Assembly: GCA_041567315.1 (NCBI GenBank)
Contig: JBFGCA010000003.1
Span: 1 to 64,000 of the forward strand
Source of the DNA: JBFGCA01 sp041567315
GTDB lineage: Bacteria; Acidobacteriota; Thermoanaerobaculia; Multivoradales; JAHEKO01
Reading direction: 5' to 3'
Length of the DNA stretch: 64,000 nucleotides
Shown here: piece by piece, positions 57,350-64,000 of the stretch
Numbering within the stretch: position 1 is the stretch's first letter
Layout: each line of letters opens with the position of its first letter
The notes under the pieces: generated by a model
Databases searched by the model: none
Seen by the model: the letters and a program-made list of their open reading frames with translations, nothing else
Told to the model about the DNA's origin: nothing
Translations under genes and position numbers: made by a program

Positions 57350-58189
57350 CTAGTAAAGGAACAGCCGGCTGCCGTCGGGCAGGCGGGCGGCCGGCTGCTC
57401 GCGGTGGATGCCGATGCCGAAGACGGCCGACTCGAGTGCCCGGTAGGGCATTCGGGCCGCGCGCACCACGGCCCATGCGGCGCCTTTCTCCTGTTTCTTG
57501 CTCTCACCTGGATTTTCTGCCGGACTCTGATCGGCAGGCTCGGACAGGCCGGCCTCGCCCTCTGCCTGGACCTCCGGCCAGGCCGCCGCGACCTCGCCCC
57601 AGGCTCGCGTTCGCGCTCCGCGCCGGACGTGGATGGGATCGAAGCCGTACCAGTCGGTCGAGGGCCGGACGGTGGCGAGGCCGCGGCGGGCGGCGATCTC
57701 GGTCAGCCGGCGGTCGAGGTCGTCGGTCCAGTCGAGCACCTGGGGAAGGCCGTAGCGGCGGCCGGGGAAGAGCAGGTTGCGGAGCAGCAGGAACGGCAGC
57801 GGCCGGAGCCGGCGGAGGCTGCCCAGCGGCAGGCGAGTGAGGACGGTGGGAGCGCCGAGTGCTGCCAGCCGCTCGGCGCACTCTTCCACCCGGGCGGCCA
57901 CCTGCTCGGGCGAGAGCCCGAACATCAGGTCGTTGCCGACGTCGCTCAGCAGCCCGAGGGTCGGCGCCGGGCGATCGCCCAGCGCGTTCCACAGCCCGCA
58001 GTCGACGACCGGCGGCAGGGTGCGCGCCGCGTAGCGGCCGGGGCAGCCGTAGCCGCGGCCGTTGCCGGCCGCCACCCAGGCGTCGAAGGGGCCCCCGAAG
58101 CGCTCTCGCACCGCCGCCAGCAGCCACGGGAGACCACGGGTCAGGTTGCTGGCCCCCAGCAGCACCAGCCGCAGACGGCTCGGGGTCAC
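57350..58189 (-). CDS. SGNH/GDSL-like hydrolase
   Basis: A 279-residue protein. LVLLGASNLTRGLPWLL at the N-terminus (GASN in place of GDS), GNGRGYGCPGRYA, LLSDVGNDLMFGL (about 81-93) and DWYGFDPIHVRR (about 200) follow the four SGNH blocks, with the last Asp and His as the acid/base pair. It would hydrolyse an ester, for example an acyl or acetyl group on a glycan. GTG 58189 overlaps the pdxH stop (GTGA). The C-terminal 70 residues are Glu/Lys/Pro rich. Confidence 0.72.
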   Translation of the reverse strand: MTPSRLRLVLLGASNLTRGLPWLLAAVRERFGGPFDAWVAAGNGRGYGCPGRYAARTLPPVVDCGLWNALGDRPAPTLGLLSDVGNDLMFGLSPEQVAARVEECAERLAALGAPTVLTRLPLGSLRRLRPLPFLLLRNLLFPGRRYGLPQVLDWTDDLDRRLTEIAARRGLATVRPSTDWYGFDPIHVRRGARTRAWGEVAAAWPEVQAEGEAGLSEPADQSPAENPGESKKQEKGAAWAVVRAARMPYRALESAVFGIGIHREQPAARLPDGSRLFLY

Positions 58190-58770
58190 GGATACAGCCG
58201 CTGCCGCGACCAGCCGCCGTCCTTGCGCACCCAGAGCAGCCGATCGTGGAGGCGATGGAGCTGGCTGCACCAGAACTCGATGCGCTCGGGCACGATGCGG
58301 TAGCCGCCCCAGAAAGGCGGGCGCGGGACCTGGCGGCCGGCGAAGCGGGCCTGCATCTCGACGAAGCGCGCCATCAGCACGGCGCGCGAGGCGAGCGGCG
58401 AGCTCTGTTTGGAGGTCCAGGCGCCGATCTGGCTGAGTCGCGGCCGGCCGGCGAAGTAGGCGTCGGCCTCGGCGGCGTCGACCTCCTCGACCGCGCCTTC
58501 GATCCTCACCTGGCGGTGGAGGCTCGGCCAGTAGAAGCACAGCGCCGCCCGCGGGTTGGCGGCCAGGTCGCGGGCTTTGCGGCTTTCGCGGTTGGTGTAG
58601 AACACGAAGCCGCGCTCGTCGACGCCCTTGAGCAGCACCATCCGCGCCGCCGGGCGGCCGCCAGCGTCGGCGGTGGCCAGGGCGCCGGCGGTGGCGTCCG
58701 AGGTCTCGCTTTTCTTGGCGCGCTCGAAGAGCTCGATGAACTCCGCGATGGGATCGCCGGCCGCGGCCAT
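58186..58770 (-). CDS. pdxH: Pyridoxamine/pyridoxine 5'-phosphate oxidase
   Basis: A 194-residue FMN enzyme that makes pyridoxal 5'-phosphate from pyridoxine or pyridoxamine phosphate. It has MVLLKGVDERGFVFYTNRES, RKARDLAANPRAALCFYWP, the PLASRAVL region, and the canonical ending FWGGYRIVPERIEFWCSQLH RLHDRLLWVR...RLYP. The N-terminus is about 20 residues shorter than E. coli PdxH, a region not needed for catalysis. Start ATG 58770. It is translationally coupled to the SGNH-like gene. Confidence 0.93.
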   Translation of the reverse strand: MAAAGDPIAEFIELFERAKKSETSDATAGALATADAGGRPAARMVLLKGVDERGFVFYTNRESRKARDLAANPRAALCFYWPSLHRQVRIEGAVEEVDAAEADAYFAGRPRLSQIGAWTSKQSSPLASRAVLMARFVEMQARFAGRQVPRPPFWGGYRIVPERIEFWCSQLHRLHDRLLWVRKDGGWSRQRLYP

Positions 58771-58826
58771 GACGGGCGGGATTGTACCGCCCGGCCGCCG
58801 AGACCGATGCCGCCCCGGCGCGGCTC

Positions 58827-59339
58827 TCAGCTCCCGGCGATGACCTCTTCGAGGACGAAGCGCAGCAGGTGACGGACCGACAGGAAGCCCACCACCTTGC
58901 CGTCGTCGACCACCGGCAGGTGGCGCAGGCCGCGCACCGCGCACATGTGGACGGCGAAGACGGGCGGGTCGCCGGGCTCGAGGGTGTAGGGCTTCGGGGT
59001 CATCACCTTGGCCACCGGGGTGGCGGGATCGAGCCGCGGTCGCACCACCCGCGTCAGCACGTCGCGCTCGGTGAAGATGCCGCGCAGCCGCGAGTCCTCG
59101 AGCACCAGCACGCAACCGTGGTGGGCTTCGCGCATCTTGGCGATGCAGTCGGCCACCGGCGTCTCGGGGCCGACCGCCAGCGGTGGGGTGAGCTCGAGGT
59201 CGCCGACGCGGGCGCTCAGCAGTTTGCCGCGGAAGCCCGCGCCGGCCGCCGGCAGGTCGAGCCCCGCGAGGTCGCTGCCGCAACGCTCGCAGAGGTCGCT
59301 GCCCTGGATGTTGTCGGTGCCGCAGTTGGGGCAGCGCAT
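58827..59339 (-). CDS. CBS-domain protein with N-terminal zinc ribbon
   Basis: A 170-residue cytoplasmic protein. A zinc ribbon (CPNCGTDNIQGSDLCERCGS, residues 3-22) precedes two CBS motifs (about 45-95 and 108-165), with TPVADCIAKMREAHHGCVLV, GIFTERDVLTRV and GLRHLPVVDDGKVVGFLSVR. Tandem CBS domains bind adenine nucleotides. It is one base from the second CBS gene; the two likely work as a pair. The zinc ribbon may bind a partner. Function unknown. Confidence 0.85.
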   Translation of the reverse strand: MRCPNCGTDNIQGSDLCERCGSDLAGLDLPAAGAGFRGKLLSARVGDLELTPPLAVGPETPVADCIAKMREAHHGCVLVLEDSRLRGIFTERDVLTRVVRPRLDPATPVAKVMTPKPYTLEPGDPPVFAVHMCAVRGLRHLPVVDDGKVVGFLSVRHLLRFVLEEVIAGS

Positions 59340-59340
59340 C

Positions 59341-59832
59341 TCAGCCTCCCTCGGGGCGGGCGAGCTGCTGGTGGAGCCGCGGCGGCAGGTTGAGCACGGT
59401 CTCGGGGTAGTGGTCGGCGATGAAGCGCAGGATCACCCGGCTCGAGATCAGGCCCGCTTCGCGGCCCTTGGCGTCGATCAGCGGCACGTGCCGGTAGCCG
59501 CCCTCGACCATCACCTCGAGCGCCTCGGCCACCCGCCGGTCGGCCGGCAAAGTCACCGGCTCCCTCGTCATCAGCTCGCCGATCGGGGTGGCGACGTCGA
59601 CGTCTTTGCCGGCGGTGCGGTTGAGGATGTCGCGCTGGGTGAAGATGCCCACCACGCGATCGTCTTCGCAGACCATCACCGCGCCGTGGCGCTTCTCGTC
59701 GAGCACCCGGTAGACCTCGCCCAGCGGGGTGTCGGGCGACACCCGGTGGTCGTGCTGGCGCCCCAGGTCGTCGATGCGAACCGTGCGCAGGATCTCTTCT
59801 ACCGAGCGTGACAAGGGCGGCAAGGCTACCAC
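59341..59832 (-). CDS. Tandem CBS-domain protein
   Basis: A 163-residue CBS-pair protein. The first CBS has DTPLGEVYRVLDEKRHGAVMV and VVGIFTQRDILNR, the second VAEALEVMVEGGYRHVPLID. Such proteins sense AMP, ADP, ATP or SAM and control partner enzymes or channels. Stop and start with the other CBS gene are one base apart. The ATG at 59832 is used. Possible partner: the adjacent sodium-dependent transporter, 21 bp away; this is inference. Confidence 0.85.
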   Translation of the reverse strand: MVALPPLSRSVEEILRTVRIDDLGRQHDHRVSPDTPLGEVYRVLDEKRHGAVMVCEDDRVVGIFTQRDILNRTAGKDVDVATPIGELMTREPVTLPADRRVAEALEVMVEGGYRHVPLIDAKGREAGLISSRVILRFIADHYPETVLNLPPRLHQQLARPEGG

Positions 59833-59853
59833 AGGGCGGCGCCGCGGCCGGCC

Positions 59854-61224
59854 TCAGAAGAGGCCGACGGCGTGCAGGAAGACCGCCCCCACCGCCAGCG
59901 GCACGAAGTAGCGCAGCACCGCCAGCCAGCCGGCGTAGCCCGCGCCCAGCCGGCTGCCGGCGGCGAACTGGGCGCGCCGCTCCGGCTCGCCCAGGCGCCA
60001 GGCCACGAACACCGCCATCCCCAGTCCGCCGCAGGGCAGCAGCCAGTTGGTGGACAGGTCCGCCACCAGGTCGAACCAGTTGCGCCCGGCCAGCGCTTCG
60101 AGGCGCGGGCCCAGCAACGGGCTCGACCCGGTGAGCGCCGAGGGGACCGCCAGCAGGGTGATCGCCGCCCCCGAGACCAGCGCGGCGCGGCGCCGCGGCC
60201 AGCCGCGCTCGTCGATGAAGAAGGCGGTCGCCACCTCGAGCAGCGAGATGGCGCTGGTCAGCGCGGCGAAGACCAGCAGGACGAAGAAGACCGTGGCCAG
60301 CAGGGTGCCGGCCGGCATCCGGGCGAAGGCGACCGGCAGGGTGGTGAAGACCAGCCCGGGGCCCTGGCCCGGGGCCAGCTCGTAGGTGAAGATGATCGGG
60401 AAGATCACCAGACAGGCGAGCAGCGCGATGGCGGTGTCGAGCCCGGCGATGGTCACCGCGTCGCGCGGCACGTCGTCGTCGCTGTCGAGATAGCTGCCGT
60501 AGGTCAGCAGCCCGCCCATCCCCAGGCTGAGGGTGAAGAAGGAGTGCCCCAGCGCCTCGAGGACGCCGCCCGCGGTCAGGCGCTCGGCGTGCAGGCCGAA
60601 GACGAAGCCGAGGGCGCGGGGGAAGCCGTCGAGGGTCAGCGCCCGGACCAGCAGCCCGGCCAGCAGCACGAAGAAGGCCGGCATCAGGATCCGCGACCAG
60701 CGGTCGAGGCCCTTTCTCACCCCCAGCACGACGACCGACACGGTGAGCGCCATGAACACCACCAGCCACAGCAGATTGAGCGCCGGCGAGGCCCGGAGGC
60801 CGCCGAAGAGGGCGGCGATCTCGCCCGGTCCCAGCCCGGCCAGCCCGCCGCGCCCCGCCAGCCAGGCGTAGTGGAGGGCCCAGCCGGCCACCACCGCGTA
60901 GAACGACAGGATGGCGAAGGCCGCCACCACCCCCAGCCAGCCGAGACCCTGCCAGGGGCTGCGGGCGCCGGCCAGCCGCTTGAAGGCGCTCACCGTCGAG
61001 CGCCGGGCGGCGCGTCCGATGAGGATCTCGGCCACCATGATCGGCAGCCCGACCAGCGCGATCGAGGCCAGGTAGACGACCACGAACAGCCCGCCGCCGT
61101 TCTCGCCGGTGATGTAGGGGAAGCGCCAGACGTTGCCGAGCCCCACCGCCGAGCCGGCGGCGGCGAGGACGAACCCCGCCCCCGAGGCCCAGGAACCGCG
61201 ACCGCTGTCGCCGCTCGTCGTCAT
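59854..61224 (-). CDS. Neurotransmitter:sodium symporter family transporter
   Basis: A 456-residue LeuT-fold inner-membrane transporter with about 12 helices. TM1 reads GSAVGLGNVWRFPYITGENG, the strongest family signature, forming the sodium and substrate site. TM6 FFTLSLGMGGLLTYGSYLD and TM8 LLVFAALTSAISLLEVATAF also match. It would import an amino acid or related compound with sodium. ATG 61224 is divergent from the wax synthase gene. The two CBS genes downstream may regulate or accompany it. Confidence 0.92.
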   Translation of the reverse strand: MTTSGDSGRGSWASGAGFVLAAAGSAVGLGNVWRFPYITGENGGGLFVVVYLASIALVGLPIMVAEILIGRAARRSTVSAFKRLAGARSPWQGLGWLGVVAAFAILSFYAVVAGWALHYAWLAGRGGLAGLGPGEIAALFGGLRASPALNLLWLVVFMALTVSVVVLGVRKGLDRWSRILMPAFFVLLAGLLVRALTLDGFPRALGFVFGLHAERLTAGGVLEALGHSFFTLSLGMGGLLTYGSYLDSDDDVPRDAVTIAGLDTAIALLACLVIFPIIFTYELAPGQGPGLVFTTLPVAFARMPAGTLLATVFFVLLVFAALTSAISLLEVATAFFIDERGWPRRRAALVSGAAITLLAVPSALTGSSPLLGPRLEALAGRNWFDLVADLSTNWLLPCGGLGMAVFVAWRLGEPERRAQFAAGSRLGAGYAGWLAVLRYFVPLAVGAVFLHAVGLF

Positions 61225-61331
61225 CGCTCACCGAGGGAAAATCGCGCGCGAGCATAGCAGTGGGCGGCAAGCGCTCCTGTAGACTGACCGCCCGTCCGAG
61301 CCGCCGCCACTCGACTCCCACCGTGCCCGCC

Positions 61332-62714
61332 ATGCCCCCCGCCACCCAGCCGCTGACGGCGGTCGACCGCGCCTGGCTGCGGATGGACGAGCCCACCAAC
61401 CTGATGCTCATCAACGGCGTGCTGCTGTTCGACGAGCCGCTGTCGCTCGACGCCGTCAAGCAGGTGGTGGAGGAGCGGCTGCTGTCGATCCCGCGGTTCC
61501 GCCAGCGGGTGGCGCGGCGCGGCCGCTGGGCGCACTGGGAGGAGGATCCGCAGTTCGACGTCGACGAGCACGTCGTCGAAGAGGTGCTGCCGCCGCCGGC
61601 CGACGAGACGGCGCTCCAGCAGATGGTCAGCCGGCGGATGAGCGAGCCGCTCGACCCCCTGCGTCCGCTGTGGCGCGCCCACGTGGTGAGAAACCTCGAC
61701 GGCGGCGCCGCCATCCTGTGGCGGCTCCACCACTGCATCGGCGACGGCATCGCCCTGATGCTGGTCCTGCTGTCGCTGACCGAGAGTGCGGACGGTGAGG
61801 GCGGCGGTCTGAGCGAGAGCCCGCTGCGCGCCCTGTTCGGTCCCCGGCGGCTGGCCGCCGAGGTGGCGCGGCGGCAGCTCGAAAAGGTGATGCCGGAGGC
61901 GGTCAAGCTGCTGGTCGGGCCGCCCGAGAAGCTCAAGCAGCTCGGCCGGCTGCGCCTGGGCGGCGGCTCGGCGGCCGCCCTCGGGCGGCTGGCGCTCAAG
62001 CGCGCCGATCCCCGCACCTTGTTCAAGGGCGACCTGGGCGGCGTCAAGCGCGCCGTCTGGTCGCGGCCGCTGCCCCTCGACGAGGTGCGCGACGTCTGCG
62101 GCGCTCTCGGCGGGACGGTCAACGACCTGCTGACCACGGCGGTGGCCGGTGGGCTGCGGCACTACCTGCTCGACAAGGGCGAGCGGGCGGACGGCTTGGA
62201 CTTCCGGACGGTGGTGCCGGTCAACCTGCGCCCGCTCGAGGAGATGGCCTCGCTGGGCAACCAGTTCGGGTTGGTCTTTCTGCCGCTGCCCATCGGGGTC
62301 GGCGACCCGGTCGACCGGCTGGCCGAGCTGCGGCGCCGGATGGGCGCCCTCAAGCGCTCGCTCGAGCCGGTGGCGGCGCTCGGCATGCTGCACCTGCTGG
62401 GACTCTGCCCGCCGGCGCTCCAGCGGCTGGGGGTGCGGATCTTCGGGACCAAGGGCACCGCGGTGCTGACCAACGTCCCCGGTCCCCACCGGCGGCTCTA
62501 TCTGGCCGGGCAGCCGATCCGCGGTTTCGTCTTCTGGGTCCCGCAATCGGGCAGCGTCGGCATTGGGCTGTCGATCGCCAGCTACGCCGGCGAGGTGCGG
62601 CTGGGGGTGGCCACCGACTCCGAGCTGGTGCCCGATCCGGAGATCATCGTCGACGGCTTCCACCGCGAGTTCGACGCCCTCAAGAACCGGGCCCGCAAGC
62701 GGCGAGCCTCCTGA
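61332..62714 (+). CDS. Wax ester synthase / diacylglycerol acyltransferase
   Basis: A 460-residue WS/DGAT enzyme, the normal family length, which joins acyl-CoA to a fatty alcohol or diacylglycerol for storage lipid. The catalytic motif HHCIGDG (HHxxxDG) lies at about 135-141, the PLW motif in DPLRPLWRAHVV just before it, and the C-terminal NVPGPHRRLYLAG (about 380) is also typical. ATG 61332 is chosen; a GTG at 61323 adds three residues. The gene is divergent from the transporter, and could use alcohols or acyl-CoAs from the pathways elsewhere in the window. Confidence 0.92.
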   Translation: MPPATQPLTAVDRAWLRMDEPTNLMLINGVLLFDEPLSLDAVKQVVEERLLSIPRFRQRVARRGRWAHWEEDPQFDVDEHVVEEVLPPPADETALQQMVSRRMSEPLDPLRPLWRAHVVRNLDGGAAILWRLHHCIGDGIALMLVLLSLTESADGEGGGLSESPLRALFGPRRLAAEVARRQLEKVMPEAVKLLVGPPEKLKQLGRLRLGGGSAAALGRLALKRADPRTLFKGDLGGVKRAVWSRPLPLDEVRDVCGALGGTVNDLLTTAVAGGLRHYLLDKGERADGLDFRTVVPVNLRPLEEMASLGNQFGLVFLPLPIGVGDPVDRLAELRRRMGALKRSLEPVAALGMLHLLGLCPPALQRLGVRIFGTKGTAVLTNVPGPHRRLYLAGQPIRGFVFWVPQSGSVGIGLSIASYAGEVRLGVATDSELVPDPEIIVDGFHREFDALKNRARKRRAS

Positions 62715-62740
62715 CCCGGCAAGGCGCCGCCACCGGCCCG

Positions 62741-63970
62741 ATGCGAGAGCTGCTCACCAGCGCCGAGCTCTGGAAGTACGTCAGCATCCCGTTCGTCGCC
62801 GCCATCGTCGGCTGGCTGACCAACTGGGTGGCGATCCGGCTGACCTTCGAGCCCCTGGAGTTCCGCGGCTGGCGGCCCTGGCTGGGATGGCAGGGGATCA
62901 TCCCCTCGAAGGCCGGCAAGATGGCGGCCATCTTCGCCGAGTCCACCATGTTCCGGCTCGGCACCCTGGGCGAGATCTTCCGCCACATGGAGCCCGACCG
63001 GATGGCGGCGCACATCGCCGCCTACGTCGAGCCGCGGATCGAGCGCTACACCGACGAGGTGATGTTCTGGGGCGGCAGCGGCGCGCTGTGGAGGCGGCTG
63101 CCGCGGCCGATCAAGGAGCGGGTCTACGAGCGGGTGAGGGGCGAGCTGGCGCCGCTGGTCGACTCGTTGATGCGCGAGATCGGCCGCCGGGTGGAGGAGC
63201 TGGTCGACTTCAAGGGCATGCTGGTGGCACGGCTCGAGCGCGACAAGGTGCTGCTCAACCGGCTGTTCCTGGAGGCCGGCGAGCAGGAGTTCAAGTTCAT
63301 CCTGCGCTCGGGCTTCTACTTCGGGTTCCCGTTCGGCCTGGTGCAGCTCGCGGTGTGGTGGTTCTACAAGGGCTGGTGGGTGCTGCCGGTCTTCGGGCTC
63401 CTGGTCGGCTGGGCCACCAACTGGATCGCCATCAACTTCATCTTCCGGCCGCTCAAACCGGTCAGGGTGGGGCCGTGGACGGTCCAGGGTCTGTTCCTCA
63501 AGCGGCAGCGCGAGGTGGCCGCGGTGTGGTGCGCGCTGGTCACCCGCGAGATCGTGACCCTCCGGCACCTGATCGACGCCATGCTCACCGGCCCGTACGC
63601 GGGGCGCACCCGGGCGCTCATCCAGGAGCACCTCCAGCCGCTGGTCGACGAGGCGCTGGGCCTGTTGCGCCCGGCGGCGGAGCTGGCGGTCGGCGCCGGC
63701 GCCTTCTCCGAGCTGCGCGAGGCGGTGGCCGAGAAGGCGATCGAGGTGGCCGGCCAGCCGTTCGATCACTGGAGCTTCAACGCCGAGCGGGCGGCGGTGC
63801 TCGAGGAGCTGCTCCGCGAGCGGATGGAGGCGCTGCCGCCGCACGAGTTCCAGGACCTGCTGCGGCCCTGTTTCCAGGAGGACGAGTGGAAGCTCATCCT
63901 CACCGGTGCGGTGCTCGGGTTCCTGGCCGGGCTGGCGCAGCTGACGCTGGTCTTTGGCGGCGTGGGATAG
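62741..63970 (+). CDS. DUF445 membrane protein
   Basis: A 409-residue protein with an N-terminal helix (VSIPFVAAIVGWLTNWVAIR), a pair of central helices (GFYFGFPFGLVQLAVWWFYK and GLLVGWATNWIAINFIF, about 195-235) and a terminal helix (LILTGAVLGFLAGLAQLTLV). The twice-repeated GW.TNW.AI.F motif and the region GIIPSKAGKMA are the DUF445 hallmark. Function unknown in the family; it sits at the inner membrane. It is 26 bp after the wax synthase stop, so probably in the same operon. ATG at 62741. Confidence 0.9.
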   Translation: MRELLTSAELWKYVSIPFVAAIVGWLTNWVAIRLTFEPLEFRGWRPWLGWQGIIPSKAGKMAAIFAESTMFRLGTLGEIFRHMEPDRMAAHIAAYVEPRIERYTDEVMFWGGSGALWRRLPRPIKERVYERVRGELAPLVDSLMREIGRRVEELVDFKGMLVARLERDKVLLNRLFLEAGEQEFKFILRSGFYFGFPFGLVQLAVWWFYKGWWVLPVFGLLVGWATNWIAINFIFRPLKPVRVGPWTVQGLFLKRQREVAAVWCALVTREIVTLRHLIDAMLTGPYAGRTRALIQEHLQPLVDEALGLLRPAAELAVGAGAFSELREAVAEKAIEVAGQPFDHWSFNAERAAVLEELLRERMEALPPHEFQDLLRPCFQEDEWKLILTGAVLGFLAGLAQLTLVFGGVG

Positions 63971-63997
63971 AGTGATCGCGCTGGAGGTCGAACCGAG

Positions 63998-64000
63998 ATG
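63998..64000 (+). other. Possible start codon of a following gene
   Basis: GGAGG at 63982-63986 is followed by ATG as the last three bases of the window. This would be a good translational start about ten bases after the ribosome-binding site, in the same direction as the DUF445 gene. Nothing can be said of the product. Confidence 0.4.

Noticed and set aside
1..64000. tRNA, rRNA or CRISPR array
   Set aside because: No TTCGA-type T-arm in a cloverleaf context and no regularly spaced identical repeats were seen on reading both strands; a covariance search was not possible.

Overview
The window is very GC-rich bacterial DNA, densely coded, with many 4-base stop/start overlaps (ATGA, GTGA, TTGA). 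A TonB-dependent receptor, lipoproteins and GspA/GspB-type secretion genes indicate an outer membrane. Several PQQ-like beta-propellers, AidB-type and FadE-type acyl-CoA dehydrogenases, DUF7453-like repeat proteins, and exported proteins ending in an FESGD...W..VP tail together suggest Acidobacteriota, perhaps a Thermoanaerobaculia-like lineage. This assignment is inference; no rRNA or tRNA gene was recognised to settle it.

Region 1 (about 0.1-20.2 kb) is one long run of minus-strand genes, read from 20.2 kb leftwards. It encodes two exported beta-propellers, an adenylate-forming ligase and aldehyde dehydrogenase pair (EhpF/EhpG- or LuxE/LuxC-like), an ArnT-like glycosyltransferase, an iron alcohol dehydrogenase, a propeller, a HemW-like radical SAM enzyme, another propeller, a TonB-dependent receptor, a halogenase-like flavoprotein, a DUF3311 protein with a sodium/solute symporter, a family 4 glycosyltransferase and a thioesterase. 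Six stop/start overlaps tie much of it together. It reads as one system that makes, modifies and moves a small molecule, but the product cannot be told from sequence.

Region 2 (20.4-28.2 kb) is mostly housekeeping: a repeat-rich exported protein with the FESGD tail, an e(P4)-like acid phosphatase, an aldo/keto reductase, an AidB-like acyl-CoA dehydrogenase coupled to an alpha/beta hydrolase, and GspB/GspA.

Region 3 (28.2-56.1 kb) is accessory. A secreted RidA-M24 peptidase fusion sits between two directly repeated copies of a 111-bp intergenic element. Toxin-antitoxin modules are dense: XRE/AbiEii, HigBA, an antitoxin with a ParE toxin killed by a stop codon, an orphan antitoxin, Phd/VapC and an antitoxin/PIN pair. 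Gene remnants are present, along with a possible 16-residue peptide gene, a TetR-controlled acyl-CoA dehydrogenase, recQ and a six-repeat surface protein. The most system-like part is 44.8-49.4 kb: a SagB-type nitroreductase divergent from an asparagine synthase-like enzyme, a radical SAM protein with a terminal cysteine-rich segment, and a halogenase-fold flavoprotein. This cassette ends in a 184-bp palindrome that holds the stop codons of both convergent flanking genes.

Region 4 (56.2-64 kb) holds a glycosyltransferase, an SGNH-like hydrolase, pdxH, two CBS-domain proteins, a sodium-dependent transporter, a wax ester synthase/DGAT and a DUF445 membrane protein. The right edge may hold the first codon of another gene.
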